NCBI RefSeq assembly: GCF_026966905.1
Contig: NZ_JAPUBN010000011.1
Span: 423,414 to 487,413, forward strand
Direction: 5' to 3'
DNA length: 64,000 bases
Origin: Marinomonas phaeophyticola
GTDB taxonomy: Bacteria; Pseudomonadota; Gammaproteobacteria; Pseudomonadales; Marinomonadaceae
The translations under genes and the position numbers were made by a program. Under the pieces are notes generated by a model, which was not told where the DNA came from, did not search any database, and was given only the letters and a program-made list of their open reading frames with translations. Positions 47,042 through 56,515 of this stretch are shown in pieces. Position 1 is the stretch's first letter. The number at the start of each line of letters is the position of its first letter.

Positions 47042-47656
47042 TTATATGCGTTTAGTGAAACACTGTTTTACAGTGTGATAACCAGCTAATACCAGTCCAC
47101 TTGTTACAGCAATGGTGTGTACATCCGTTGCTGAGGTTAATCCTATTAGCGTACTTGAATTGTACGTTGTAAACCAAGGCTGTATTTGTGAAAAAATGGT
47201 TAATAAGATAAACCCATTTATTACCTTGTCTATGACTAAACAGCGTACCGCACAATAGCTATATAAACCATACAAGATACTCGAAAAACCAAGATAATAT
47301 TCGAATGAATAATAAAAAAATATATAAAAATTAGTGATTAAGAGAATAAACGTCAATGCACTAATAATTGATTTTACGGTAAGAATTTGTAGACCAAGAT
47401 GAGAATGTCTAGAAACGTCTTTTTTAAAGAGGAAGTAAAAAATGACTAAACCAAAAAGGTTTAGTATTAAGTGCTCCCATGACCAATGTGTGAAGTGCCC
47501 TGTTACGAATCTCCAAAGCTGTTCTGGCTTTGATTTAGAGAAGGTGAGGAGGGCTTTCCATTTGTTGGTATAGGGAGCACAAACACAAAATAAAAAAATA
47601 ACACCAAGGATTAACCAAGAAAAATGGTCTTCTGTTGGCTTATTTATTTTTATCAT
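47042..47656 (-). CDS. rrtA: Rhombosortase (rhomboid-type intramembrane protease)
   Basis: 204 residues with about six membrane segments. WRFVTGHFTHWSWEHLILNLF near 48-68 is the conserved L1/TM2 region; the nucleophile Ser is probably in YLGFSSILYGLYSY near 118-131 (G-x-S), and the His in TDVHTIAVTSGLVLAGYH near 177-194. Rhombosortases cleave proteins with a GlyGly-CTERM anchor so the protein is released or transferred to the surface. The next gene upstream (47690-49828) encodes a secreted protease with such an end, a typical pair. The genes are 33 bases apart on the same strand. Confidence 0.8.
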   Translation of the reverse strand: MIKINKPTEDHFSWLILGVIFLFCVCAPYTNKWKALLTFSKSKPEQLWRFVTGHFTHWSWEHLILNLFGLVIFYFLFKKDVSRHSHLGLQILTVKSIISALTFILLITNFYIFFYYSFEYYLGFSSILYGLYSYCAVRCLVIDKVINGFILLTIFSQIQPWFTTYNSSTLIGLTSATDVHTIAVTSGLVLAGYHTVKQCFTKRI

Positions 47657-47689
47657 CCTATTTTGGGTAATTAAAGTCAGGTCAATGGG

Positions 47690-49828
47690 TTACCTCTTGC
47701 CTTTATTTGGTTGTTGTGACTTGAAGCGCAAAATAAATCCCAACCCTATTAGAAATAGCAGTGATGTGCTTCCTGATTTTGAGTTAGAAAAGTCAAACGG
47801 TGTTTGATTTCCTTCATCCGTAATTTGTTTATTCAAATTTATACTGGCTGTCGACATAGTAAAGAAGCGTTGATCACTGCATTGTAATATTATGCGGCTA
47901 TTTGGTGCACTGTAATCAGATGGAATAAGGACGGTAGTCTGTCCATCGTTAAGTGTATTCCGCTCTAAAAATAAATCGCTGAAACTGGCTCCGTTATCTA
48001 AAGACATTAAAATATCAACGTGACTACACATAACCGGGGATAGGTCCGTGTTGGCAACATCCCATTCTATAGTATGAGTCTGCCCCGTATCCCATTCACT
48101 ATTGGCACTAGGCTGTGTTATGCGAAAAGGTCCTGATTGCGCATCTACTGTGACATTGACATCATCATAAGATGTACCAAAAGCTTGATTATTTGAATTG
48201 GTGGCTATTTGTCTTGCCGTTACTCTAAAGGTAAGTACACGTGAGGTTGTTGGGTATGATTCACCAATCGTTAGTGTGCTATTGGCTATGCTGGATAACT
48301 TTGGAAGATAACGAGTAGGAGATTCGGAAGGAGGGTATGAACGAAAAAGTATCCCTTCAGGAGAAGCTGTGTCTAAGTTGAGTTGCTCCCAAGTATATGT
48401 AAGTAGGTCATTATCACTGTCACTGGCCGTACTTTTCAATATGAAAGGCGTATTCGCTGGAATGGTAAAGTCTTTACCTGCATCAATAACTGCCTGGGAA
48501 TTGTTGGATGGTGTTGATGTTCCGCATTGGCCATTGCCTGAAGAAATGTAATTGGTTATTTGTTCTATAGAGTGTGAATGAAAGTAGTTGTCTGAAGCGT
48601 TTTGTAGATTATCTACACCACAGCTACCAGCATAGCTCATAAGAGTTGAACCACTGCCTGGTTCATAAGCTGATCCATGACTAATCTGGTTAACACATTC
48701 ATTTACGGTACTGCTAAATGTATGTTCTGCGCCAAATTGATGGCCTATTTCATGAGCAACAATGGAGAAAAAAGTGCTATTACTCATTGGCGTATCGATA
48801 CCAGAAAACCCTTCACCTTTAACATTGGTAGAACAAACAGATCCTAGGTTGGCTCGCCCTGCAATACCCGACTCTGCTTGTGTTGATAAAAGGTGACCAA
48901 TATCATAAGCATCATTACCCACCGTTTGATCAATAAATGCTTGATTGATGCTTAAGTCCAAAGAGGAGTTACTATAGAATGGGTCATTACTTTCTTGAGT
49001 GATGATGAGTTCATCTTGTCGTCCAATTAGCTCGAGTTTTATATTTAAGTCACGTTGAAAAACAAGGTTCAGTCGATTCACTAATGTGCTAATTTCTTCT
49101 AATGCGGCCGTTTTAGGGTCAACAAAGTAATTATTGATTTGTGAGCTGTGAAACTGAGTGTACTTATAGCTGGCCGTCATAGCTAAACGAAAAGTTCTTA
49201 ATTCATCTGATGACCTTCCTCTTGCGTGCGCTAATAAGGTATCTGTGAATTCTGGGGTTATGACTTCGTCAATAAAATTTTGAGATGGGGAAGTGGATTC
49301 ATTTGAGTAATAACTGATGTATTCCGAGTTATAGCTATCTGGTTTTGGATCAATAAATACAAGTTTACCATCATGCTGGAACATTCCTCTAAAGCCTTGG
49401 CCTGAGATATCAAAGCGCCCAATATTTTTTGGGTCATTAATATCTACGCCTTTAAACGTCAGCATATTTGGGTATTTTGCTAATAGTTCGTCTGCAGCAA
49501 TAGATGAAATGATAAATCGATAGGTTGAAAACTCACCATTAGGTAAAGGGATTTCTATATCTTTATATGAGTTTTCACTGCCTTTTAAAGAAAATAAGCT
49601 GACTTTTAGAGATTCTAAATCTACTGTTAATGAAAGGTCTTGTTGTTGCTGCGTCGATGATTTTAGTGTGTTGGGTGGATCTAATATTATGTTTTCAGGT
49701 TCGGAACGCAGTCTCGCTTGATTTTGAAGCGTTTCTACTGATGTTAATCTGTCCTCAATAGTCCAGAAGTTTTGTGCGGATGCCATATTTGAAATGGCAA
49801 GGGTAAGCAAAGCGATCCATGTTTTCAT
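47690..49828 (-). CDS. Secreted reprolysin-type metalloprotease with GlyGly-CTERM-like anchor
   Basis: 712 residues. A Sec signal peptide (MKTWIALLTLAISNMASA) starts the protein. The zinc site IVAHEIGHQFGAEHTFS lies near residue 357 (HExxHxxGxxH), with a Met-turn LMSYAGSCGV about 35 residues later, as in the reprolysin/M12B group. Cadherin-like or PKD-like repeats follow near 450-630. The end is KSGSTSLLFLIGLGFILRF plus a basic tail, a GlyGly-CTERM type sorting signal. Export by type II secretion and cleavage by the neighbouring rhombosortase is the natural reading. Confidence 0.88.
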   Translation of the reverse strand: MKTWIALLTLAISNMASAQNFWTIEDRLTSVETLQNQARLRSEPENIILDPPNTLKSSTQQQQDLSLTVDLESLKVSLFSLKGSENSYKDIEIPLPNGEFSTYRFIISSIAADELLAKYPNMLTFKGVDINDPKNIGRFDISGQGFRGMFQHDGKLVFIDPKPDSYNSEYISYYSNESTSPSQNFIDEVITPEFTDTLLAHARGRSSDELRTFRLAMTASYKYTQFHSSQINNYFVDPKTAALEEISTLVNRLNLVFQRDLNIKLELIGRQDELIITQESNDPFYSNSSLDLSINQAFIDQTVGNDAYDIGHLLSTQAESGIAGRANLGSVCSTNVKGEGFSGIDTPMSNSTFFSIVAHEIGHQFGAEHTFSSTVNECVNQISHGSAYEPGSGSTLMSYAGSCGVDNLQNASDNYFHSHSIEQITNYISSGNGQCGTSTPSNNSQAVIDAGKDFTIPANTPFILKSTASDSDNDLLTYTWEQLNLDTASPEGILFRSYPPSESPTRYLPKLSSIANSTLTIGESYPTTSRVLTFRVTARQIATNSNNQAFGTSYDDVNVTVDAQSGPFRITQPSANSEWDTGQTHTIEWDVANTDLSPVMCSHVDILMSLDNGASFSDLFLERNTLNDGQTTVLIPSDYSAPNSRIILQCSDQRFFTMSTASINLNKQITDEGNQTPFDFSNSKSGSTSLLFLIGLGFILRFKSQQPNKGKR

Positions 49829-49921
49829 TGAGGGTAACCTTAGTAATGCATGTTATAATTTCAGTAGTTTATGTAGGGTAAAGGACTTTTATGGTTCTTG
49901 AAAGTATTGAGTGAGTATTAT

Positions 49922-50539
49922 ATGAAAGATAAATCTGTTTCTGAAAATGAGCTGAATGGAACGGCTCTATATGATCGGTTGGATTTCTTTTTGTCTAACT
50001 TTGGTACAGACCGGTCAATTACGTGTGTTTCAGAATTAGATGGCTTTTTGACTTCATTAGCTTGTGCTGATAATGCGCTTTTACCGGAAGTGTGGTTGCC
50101 TGCGATCTGGGGATCTGATGCAGATCAACCGACATGGGAAACCATTGAGCAACAGGACGAATATCTGCATTTAGTTTTTGTTATGTATGTAGAGACCATG
50201 GATACGATTGTCAGTGGTCAATGTCAACCTATTTTTATGGAATACGATAATGAAGAAAGTTCAGAGTTATTGGTAGAAGAATGGTGTGTTGGCTTTATGA
50301 GAGGGGCGTTATTATCGGGAGTGAACTATCGTAATGAAAAATCATTCACAGATGAAGTGTTGGCTCCAATGCGCTTATTTGGTACCGAAAAGGGGTGGAA
50401 AAAGCTAGAAACCATGAATAAAGAAGAAATTCGATTCTGGCAAGAAAATATTCAACCTTGTGTTATTCGTTTAGCACAAAGTAGCCACCCTGAAATAAAG
50501 TTCACTACAGACCCCATAGAAAATTCCGTTATCCATTAA
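49922..50539 (+). CDS. UPF0149 (YecA/YgfB-like) protein
   Basis: 205 residues from the ATG at 49922 (GAGTGAG upstream; the frame opens at 49898). The family pattern is visible: CVSELDGFLTSLACADNALL near 33-52, LPEVWLPAIWGSD near 52-64, and VEEWCVGFMRGALLSGVNYR near 121-140, with the Trp-Cys and Gly-Phe characteristic of this group. No function is established for this branch. It is followed by a hairpin shared with the convergent luxS. Confidence 0.8.
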   Translation: MKDKSVSENELNGTALYDRLDFFLSNFGTDRSITCVSELDGFLTSLACADNALLPEVWLPAIWGSDADQPTWETIEQQDEYLHLVFVMYVETMDTIVSGQCQPIFMEYDNEESSELLVEEWCVGFMRGALLSGVNYRNEKSFTDEVLAPMRLFGTEKGWKKLETMNKEEIRFWQENIQPCVIRLAQSSHPEIKFTTDPIENSVIH

Positions 50540-50552
50540 GTAGAAGATAAAT

Positions 50553-50584
50553 AGAGCGGTTTACAAAAAAGTAAGATCCGCTCT
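50553..50584. terminator. Bidirectional terminator between UPF0149 gene and luxS
   Basis: AGAGCGG (50553-50559) pairs with CCGCTCT (50578-50584) around an 18-base loop, between two convergent genes. Short T or A runs on both sides suit both directions. The long loop makes it moderate. Confidence 0.55.
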
Positions 50585-50603
50585 GTTTAAAAGTGTATTC
50601 AGC

Positions 50604-51116
50604 TTAGCTGTGTTGTTCAATAAACTCTTCGCTTAAGTACAATTCCTCATTGCTGTTTACTTGCACATCTCTTTGTAAGATATTTTTAGCAATTTCTTTA
50701 GCCTCATCTAAAGAGTGCATTTCATAAGTGCCGCATTGATATTCATTTAGCTCCGGAATATCTTCTTTTGCCGCCACCTTTAATACATCTTCCATGGCGG
50801 CTTTCCATGAACTTGCGACTTTCTCTTCTGTAGGCGTTCCGATTAAGCTCATGTAGAAACCAGTACGGCAGCCCATTGGCGAGATATCAATGATTTCAAC
50901 CTGATCGCCATTTAAATGATCACGCATAAAGCCTGCAAATAAATGTTCTAAAGTATGGATGCCTTTTTCTGAAAGGATCTCTTCATTCGGGACGCAAAAA
51001 CGCAAATCAAAAACGGTAATTTGGTCACCGCTTGGCGTCGCCATAGATTTGGCAACACGAACGGCAGGTGCATGCATACGTGTATGGTCTACTCGAAAAC
51101 TGTCTAGTAATGGCAT
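50604..51116 (-). CDS. luxS: S-ribosylhomocysteine lyase LuxS
   Basis: 170 residues. LuxS cleaves S-ribosylhomocysteine to homocysteine and the precursor of autoinducer-2, closing the methyl cycle. The start [20 protein letters not shown], the metal site [15 protein letters not shown] near 54-68 (His-x-x-x-His), [15 protein letters not shown] near 80-94 with the catalytic Cys, and [17 protein letters not shown] near 125-141 with the last metal ligand Cys are all present. Length equals that of other LuxS proteins. AAGGAG lies before the start. The gene is alone in its unit. Confidence 0.95.
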   Translation of the reverse strand: MPLLDSFRVDHTRMHAPAVRVAKSMATPSGDQITVFDLRFCVPNEEILSEKGIHTLEHLFAGFMRDHLNGDQVEIIDISPMGCRTGFYMSLIGTPTEEKVASSWKAAMEDVLKVAAKEDIPELNEYQCGTYEMHSLDEAKEIAKNILQRDVQVNSNEELYLSEEFIEQHS

Positions 51117-51181
51117 AATAAAGCTCCTTTAAATAGGGAAATAGAGGTTGTTATCAATAGCGTTCTTGTCGCCATTGTACG

Positions 51182-52456
51182 CTAAACTTCTGAATTAATA
51201 GAGGCCGAGATTAATTTAGTTGATTGAAAATGTTCCCAAAGATAGGCAACCGTCAGTGCAACCGCAGCGAATAACATACCCAAACCAATTTGATAGGCAA
51301 TGACTAAGCAAGCAGATAAAGAAAGGCAAGAAAGCAGTTTCAGTTTTCCATTAAATAACTTCCATGAAGCAATTGTTGCTAACAAGTAAATAATTAGGAA
51401 GGTGCCATTTGTCATTTCGATTAACCACGAGAGCTCTAAATTTAATATTTCAGTTGCGACAGTGGAAAGTAAACAGACAGCACAAACCAACACTATGCCT
51501 CTGCCAGGAGAGCCATATTTGTTTAAGGTTTTAAAATAACTCGGCATGGCTTTTTTATTTGAAAGGGCCTGTACCATTCTCCCAAAACCTAATATGTAAA
51601 TAGCGGTATTCGCAAACGAAATTAAAAAGGCGCCGGCTGAAAACCATTTACTGGCGGTTAACCCCATCAGCTTTTCAACGAGTAAGGCAATGGATTGACT
51701 GTCTTGCATTTCAGAACCATACGTATGGTGCCAACTGATCAGTAAGACGAGAGTTAAATAAGTGAGAACGACTACAGTAATGCCGCCCAGCATGGCAATA
51801 GGAAAATCTTTTGCTGGATTCTTGAACTCGGCACCCATGTGCGCCATAACTTCTATTCCGAGAAAACACCAAAAAACCACACTGACAGCGGATAGCGCTT
51901 GTTGCCATTCAGGGATAGATAGCGGGGTATGAATGGTTTCTGTGGAGGCCATTATATTACCTTGGAAGGCCAGTAAAATAACCGCCATTACCATTACAAC
52001 AGCAATCATGGTTTGGATTTTTGCCGAAGTTTGAATTCCGATAATACCAAACAACAGTAATCCAATAATGGTTACGACACTTAGAGTCAGTACCCATTCT
52101 CCAGATAAATTCAACACAATGGCTAAATAATAAGCACAGACTTTGATGGCGACACTAGGCCCTACTAATAAGATGCTTAAAAATAACCAACCAACGGCTT
52201 TTTCAGCTGTTTCTCCAAAGGCTTGACCAATATAATGAGATGCACCACCTGAAGAAGGAAACCGCGAACCTAATAATGCAAATACGATGGCAATGGGGAT
52301 AATAATTAGTACGGTTATTAACCAACTGTAAAAGGCGAAATTGCCTGCCTCGGTAACGGACATAGCCGGTAAAACCATTAACCCTGTTCCGACAAAGGTT
52401 GTTATGGTCATCGCTATTCCCTGCCATGGCCCAAGTGTCTTTTTGAATTCATTCAT
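51182..52456 (-). CDS. yjeH: YjeH-type amino acid exporter (APC family)
   Basis: 424 residues from the ATG at 52456; an in-frame ATG at 52531 would add an unlikely leader. About twelve membrane segments. The start LGPWQGIAMTITTFVGTGLM has the Gly-rich first helix break of APC transporters, and ISFANTAIYILGFGRMVQAL lies near 284. Escherichia coli YjeH exports methionine and branched-chain amino acids. Two Lrp/AsnC regulators diverge from it, a common arrangement for amino acid exporters, so induction by amino acids is likely. Confidence 0.82.
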   Translation of the reverse strand: MNEFKKTLGPWQGIAMTITTFVGTGLMVLPAMSVTEAGNFAFYSWLITVLIIIPIAIVFALLGSRFPSSGGASHYIGQAFGETAEKAVGWLFLSILLVGPSVAIKVCAYYLAIVLNLSGEWVLTLSVVTIIGLLLFGIIGIQTSAKIQTMIAVVMVMAVILLAFQGNIMASTETIHTPLSIPEWQQALSAVSVVFWCFLGIEVMAHMGAEFKNPAKDFPIAMLGGITVVVLTYLTLVLLISWHHTYGSEMQDSQSIALLVEKLMGLTASKWFSAGAFLISFANTAIYILGFGRMVQALSNKKAMPSYFKTLNKYGSPGRGIVLVCAVCLLSTVATEILNLELSWLIEMTNGTFLIIYLLATIASWKLFNGKLKLLSCLSLSACLVIAYQIGLGMLFAAVALTVAYLWEHFQSTKLISASINSEV

Positions 52457-52596
52457 GTTGGATATGTTCTCATTTTGTGTCAATCTGATGGAATAAAGAT
52501 AAGGCATTTTGACATAGATAGCGCCTAGCAATATGACGGAAATCTCCGTGATATTGACTCTTAAAAAGTGATTCTGCTGGAGTATGATAAATTCTA

Positions 52597-53025
52597 ATGA
52601 AATTGGATAGTTTTGATAAAAAAATAATGGCTTTGCTGGTTGATGATGCCCGTTTATCGATATCTGATATTAGTCGGACGATTAGCCTTTCACGGTCGGC
52701 TGTGGCAGAAAGGTTAAAGCGATTAGAGGAGAGTGGTACGATTGCTGGTTATCACGCCAAAATTGCGGAAAAATCAAATGGTAAAGTGAGCGCCTACTTT
52801 GCTATGACTTTTTCACCCTTATCATGTGACTTACTCGTGGCGCCTTTAATGGCTGTTCCAGAGGTAAAACTCGCTCATTCAATTAGTGGTGATGTGGATT
52901 TGATGGTCTTTGTAGAGGCGGAGTCTATGAGTCGATTAAATGCCATTAGGGAGAGCTTTGATCATTTACCGAATGTTCAAAAAATCATTACTCATATGGT
53001 GCTCATACCTCGAATTGAGAGGTAA
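52597..53025 (+). CDS. Lrp/AsnC-family regulator 1
   Basis: 142 residues. The amino helix-turn-helix KKIMALLVDDARLSISDISR and SLSRSAVAERLKRLEESGTI near 8-48 is standard, and the carboxy RAM/AsnC domain near 65-140 carries VPEVKLAHSISGDVDLMVFV near 89-108. The GDxD pattern marks effector binding. It is divergent from the exporter gene (140 bases between start codons), so it probably regulates yjeH. It is a paralogue of the next gene, not identical. Confidence 0.9.
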   Translation: MKLDSFDKKIMALLVDDARLSISDISRTISLSRSAVAERLKRLEESGTIAGYHAKIAEKSNGKVSAYFAMTFSPLSCDLLVAPLMAVPEVKLAHSISGDVDLMVFVEAESMSRLNAIRESFDHLPNVQKIITHMVLIPRIER

Positions 53026-53063
53026 CTTATAATCAACTTTATAACAAGCCAATGGGAAACTAA

Positions 53064-53525
53064 ATGGATAGGATTAATCTTAGCTTACTAAAAGCATTAT
53101 CAGAAAATGCACGCATGTCTTATGCTGAACTGGGGAAAAGAGTGCATTTGTCTGCACCTGCAGTGGCAGAAAGAATTAAGAAATTAGAAGAAAAGGGCGT
53201 GATTACGGGTTATAGGCCGAATTTCAATTTAGAAAAAATGGGTATACCCATAACGGCTTTAGTTGAGTGCCAAGTGTATCGTACAAAAGAAAGAGAGTTT
53301 AAGTCTCTTATAATGACATTGGATGAAGTGATTGAGTGCTACAACGTAACAGGTCCACAGGCGTTTGTTCTGAAAGTGGGAGTGACCTCTATGTCGTCAT
53401 TAGATTACCTTCTAGAGCGTTTAATAGATTTGAGTGATACGAATACAAAAATGATCATGTCGATGCCGATTAATGAAAACATGCCTAAAAATATAGAGAA
53501 AGTTACTGAGATCACAGACAGCTAA
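53064..53525 (+). CDS. Lrp/AsnC-family regulator 2
   Basis: 153 residues, preceded by GGGAAACTAA. The helix-turn-helix LSLLKALSENARMSYAELGK and HLSAPAVAERIKKLEEKGVI near 5-48 resembles regulator 1. The carboxy domain has VIECYNVTGPQAFVLKVGVT near 92-111, where the usual GDYD is replaced by GPQA, suggesting altered effector sensing. It starts 38 bases after regulator 1 and is probably cotranscribed with it. A convergent DMT transporter gene lies downstream. Confidence 0.9.
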   Translation: MDRINLSLLKALSENARMSYAELGKRVHLSAPAVAERIKKLEEKGVITGYRPNFNLEKMGIPITALVECQVYRTKEREFKSLIMTLDEVIECYNVTGPQAFVLKVGVTSMSSLDYLLERLIDLSDTNTKMIMSMPINENMPKNIEKVTEITDS

Positions 53526-53565
53526 CACTTCGTTCTTGGCCTTAGCTGCCTGTATTTTTTGTCTT

Positions 53566-54450
53566 TTAGCTTGTTGTGGTTACCGCAGTTGCAAGGGTAT
53601 TCTTTTTCTGTGGCCATTGACTGATGATCATCCCCAGCAAGATAAATGCGCATCCCACATACGCTTTGGCACTGAGGATTTCGCCCATAAATAGCCATCC
53701 TCCAATGACAGCAAAGACGGATTCTGTAGAAAGTATCAATGCACTAATGCTGGCAGATACTTTTTTCTGACCAATAATTTGTAACGTGTAAGCAATACTG
53801 GAGGAGGCGACACCAGCATACAGTAGAGGTAACCACGCCGCTTTAAAGTCTTCGATACTATTATCTTCCAAAGCCGACGCAGCAATAATAGATAGCAAGG
53901 CGGTAATAATACATTGAATAATGGAAAGCGGAATGGCGGGTAAATGGCGAGAGTAATAACCAATGACGAGGACATGGGATGCCCAAAACATTGCCCCAAT
54001 AAACTCTAATGCGTCCCCGTAATTAATTTTAAATCCGGGTTCAATTGTTAGAATATAAAAACCGACGATCGCAACAGCAATGCCAAGCCACGCTTTACGA
54101 GTGGTTTTTTGTGATAGCAACAGCCCAAAAATGGGGACAAGAACTATATATAAGCTGGTGATAAAACCAGCGTTACCGGCTGAAGTGTATAAAAGGCCAA
54201 TTTGTTGAAGGCTAGACCCTATGAATAAGACAACACCGGCGACAGAGCCAACGATGAGCAGTTTCTTAAATTGGTAACTTTGTTTACTTGGAAAAAGAAA
54301 AAGTAATGGGATTAACGCGCATGAAGCCATGGCGAAACGAGCGGCGTTAAAGCTGTATGGGCCTAAATTTTCCATTCCTGCACTTTGAGCGACAAAAGCA
54401 AATCCCCAGATGATCGCGGTGCACCAAAGCATAATATGTGAAATAGACAT
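53566..54450 (-). CDS. EamA/DMT-family transporter
   Basis: 294 residues with about ten membrane segments in two repeats. WCTAIIWGFAFVAQSAGMEN near 9-28 starts the first EamA repeat; GALEFIGAMFWASHVLVIGY near 147-166 (reading DALEFIGAM) starts the second, and STESVFAVIGGWLFMGEILS near 241-260 is the typical end of the family. DMT transporters export amino acids, nucleotides or other metabolites. The position next to amino acid genes hints at amino acids, without proof. The gene converges on the Lrp pair. Confidence 0.87.
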   Translation of the reverse strand: MSISHIMLWCTAIIWGFAFVAQSAGMENLGPYSFNAARFAMASCALIPLLFLFPSKQSYQFKKLLIVGSVAGVVLFIGSSLQQIGLLYTSAGNAGFITSLYIVLVPIFGLLLSQKTTRKAWLGIAVAIVGFYILTIEPGFKINYGDALEFIGAMFWASHVLVIGYYSRHLPAIPLSIIQCIITALLSIIAASALEDNSIEDFKAAWLPLLYAGVASSSIAYTLQIIGQKKVSASISALILSTESVFAVIGGWLFMGEILSAKAYVGCAFILLGMIISQWPQKKNTLATAVTTTS

Positions 54451-54837
54451 GTTAAAAAAATCCTAAAAGGTGAATGTTATTTTTCATAAATTGTATGCAA
54501 AGATTGTATTATGATGAAGTGGAGGTCCTTGTTTAAAACGGAAGAAATCTTATGAAAACAGTGTTATTTATCTTTTATACTTTCGAAAAATAAGTCTTAG
54601 AGTTGCAGCTGTTCTTAGCGAGTGTTATTTGTATCTGATAAGCTCGGTGAACATGGCAACCTCGAGCACGTGCATGACGTATTTTTCTATATAAGAGATA
54701 TTTGCGAATTTCTCTGTTTACTGCTTGAATAGTGCCCAAAACCGTATCATCTTGAAAGTGAGGAGTATCGTCTGAGGCGAGTTAATTTAAAAGATTTTTT
54801 CTCATCTTCTTTAACATCTGAAAATACGCTCTTCTCT
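54451..54837. other. Intergenic region before the ClC gene (387 bases)
   Basis: I see no supported gene. The region from about 54772 to 54837 is in frame with the downstream ClC gene and free of stops; it reads LRRVNLKDFFSSSL from a CTG codon preceded by GAGGAG at a good distance. This looks like the true amino end of ClC with a non-standard start or a sequence error. The rest is A+T rich. Confidence 0.4.
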
Positions 54838-56511
54838 TTGTCCTTGATGGGGATTCTGTTAGGAGGTATCAGTGCCTTAGCGATGGGAGGACTGTATTGG
54901 ATTATTCACTTACCAGCCAGTTTATTCATGGGAGGAGATATTGAAGGCTTTGAACAGCTTTCTACAATAGAGCGTTTCTTTTTCCCTATTATTTCTACAT
55001 TGCTTCTTATCATAATGACTTTCATTGTGTCACCAAGTGCGCAAAAAGTGGGGGTGGTCTTTGTGATCGAAAGATTAAATAACCATCAAGGCAACTTACC
55101 TTTTGTTAATTCCATCGTGCAATTTTTTGCAGCGGCTATTTGTTTAGCTGGTGGATTGTCTATAGGTAAAGAGGGGCCTGCGGTTCATATTGGAGCCACT
55201 TTTGGCAGTTTTTTAGCTCGTAAGGCTAAGTTACCTGTTACCAGTGTTGAGGTGCTAGTTGCTTGCGGTATTGCCGGCGCCATATCGGCGTTATTTCAAA
55301 CGCCTTTAGCTGGCGTTCTATTTGCACTTGAAGTGGTGCTTCTTGAGTATCGGCTAAGTTATATTCTGCCGGTGTTGCTCGCTTCGGTGGCCGCTTCCTT
55401 AATGAGTGGTTGGTTGCTGGGAGAATTAGTTCTATTTAGTTTTGCGAATATAGACTTGCCAAATTTTTCTTTCAATGTGTATTTTGCTTGTGTACTGCTG
55501 GCTTTGGTTATTGTTCTATTCTCATTTTCTTTCTATCGAATACAAAAAGCACTGTGGTTGTTTTCTCATTGGCACTTTGCTGTGCGTTTTGCATGTGTTG
55601 GCCTTATTACGGCTTGCTTAGGGGGATTGTTCCCTGAAGTACTTGGATCGGGCTTTGATTCGCTGTCAATACTATTAGATGGCGGAACCTTATTGACGCC
55701 ATTATTTATTATTCTTTTACTTAAACTCTTACTTACCGGATTATGTATTGGCTTGGGTATTCCTGGTGGAATGATTGGTCCAACGTTTTTAATAGGTGGG
55801 CTGGCTGGTGTTCAGGTTGCCTTATTAGTTGATACCGGAATACCATTTAATATTGCGATTCCATTATTTGCTTTGATTGGTATGTCGGCAATGATGGCCG
55901 CGACTTTTCAGGCACCTCTAACGGCTTTGATCGCTATTATTGAAATAACGAATCGATCAGAAATTATGTTACCTGCTATGATGGTAATTGGTTTATCTTG
56001 CTTGATTATTCGAGTTGTATTTCAGCAACAATCTCTTTTTGCAGAGCGATTACATTATATGGGCTTAGAGTCTCAACTTAGTTCTTCTGTGCGCTTCTTA
56101 AGGCATCATTCGATTGATAAAATTTCTGCTCCAATATTACTCATTGAGCGATACTCTAGCGTCGAACAGGTACAAGATTTACGTTCAACTATGGTAGACT
56201 ATGTCGCTGTAAAGCATAGTAATGATCAATTTAAAGTTGTTCGCCGTAATCAGTTATTAAAAGAATTTGAGACATTAGCGCTAGGACCTCAGTCTTGGAT
56301 AACAGAACGAGATGGAGAAATTTTACTTGATCTAGAGCGAATGGTTGATTTTCAGACCATTCAAATAGTAGCTATTCCTGATTCTTTAGAGACTATGTTG
56401 AAGTGGTTTAATGAACATCAGATTGAACACGCTTTGATCCAATTGCCAAAAACAAAGCAGTTGGAAGTCGTTGAAAAGTCAAAATTATACCATTCACTTT
56501 TATCGAGATAG
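54838..56511 (+). CDS. ClC-family chloride channel/antiporter
   Basis: 557 residues from the TTG at 54838; the frame extends upstream to a CTG at 54772 that gives a more typical start. The fold has about ten membrane segments. GLSIGKEGPAVHIGATFGSF near 109-128 holds the gating Glu of GKEGP. GLGIPGGMIGPTFLIGGLAG near 306-325 matches the GxFxP-type filter helix. The first filter motif GSGIP, with its Ser, is not visible; the equivalent place reads KVGVVFVIERL, so chloride binding may differ. Residues after about 420 form a tail without clear CBS repeats. The following hemJ starts 4 bases after the stop. Confidence 0.87.
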   Translation: MSLMGILLGGISALAMGGLYWIIHLPASLFMGGDIEGFEQLSTIERFFFPIISTLLLIIMTFIVSPSAQKVGVVFVIERLNNHQGNLPFVNSIVQFFAAAICLAGGLSIGKEGPAVHIGATFGSFLARKAKLPVTSVEVLVACGIAGAISALFQTPLAGVLFALEVVLLEYRLSYILPVLLASVAASLMSGWLLGELVLFSFANIDLPNFSFNVYFACVLLALVIVLFSFSFYRIQKALWLFSHWHFAVRFACVGLITACLGGLFPEVLGSGFDSLSILLDGGTLLTPLFIILLLKLLLTGLCIGLGIPGGMIGPTFLIGGLAGVQVALLVDTGIPFNIAIPLFALIGMSAMMAATFQAPLTALIAIIEITNRSEIMLPAMMVIGLSCLIIRVVFQQQSLFAERLHYMGLESQLSSSVRFLRHHSIDKISAPILLIERYSSVEQVQDLRSTMVDYVAVKHSNDQFKVVRRNQLLKEFETLALGPQSWITERDGEILLDLERMVDFQTIQIVAIPDSLETMLKWFNEHQIEHALIQLPKTKQLEVVEKSKLYHSLLSR

Positions 56512-56515
56512 TTGT

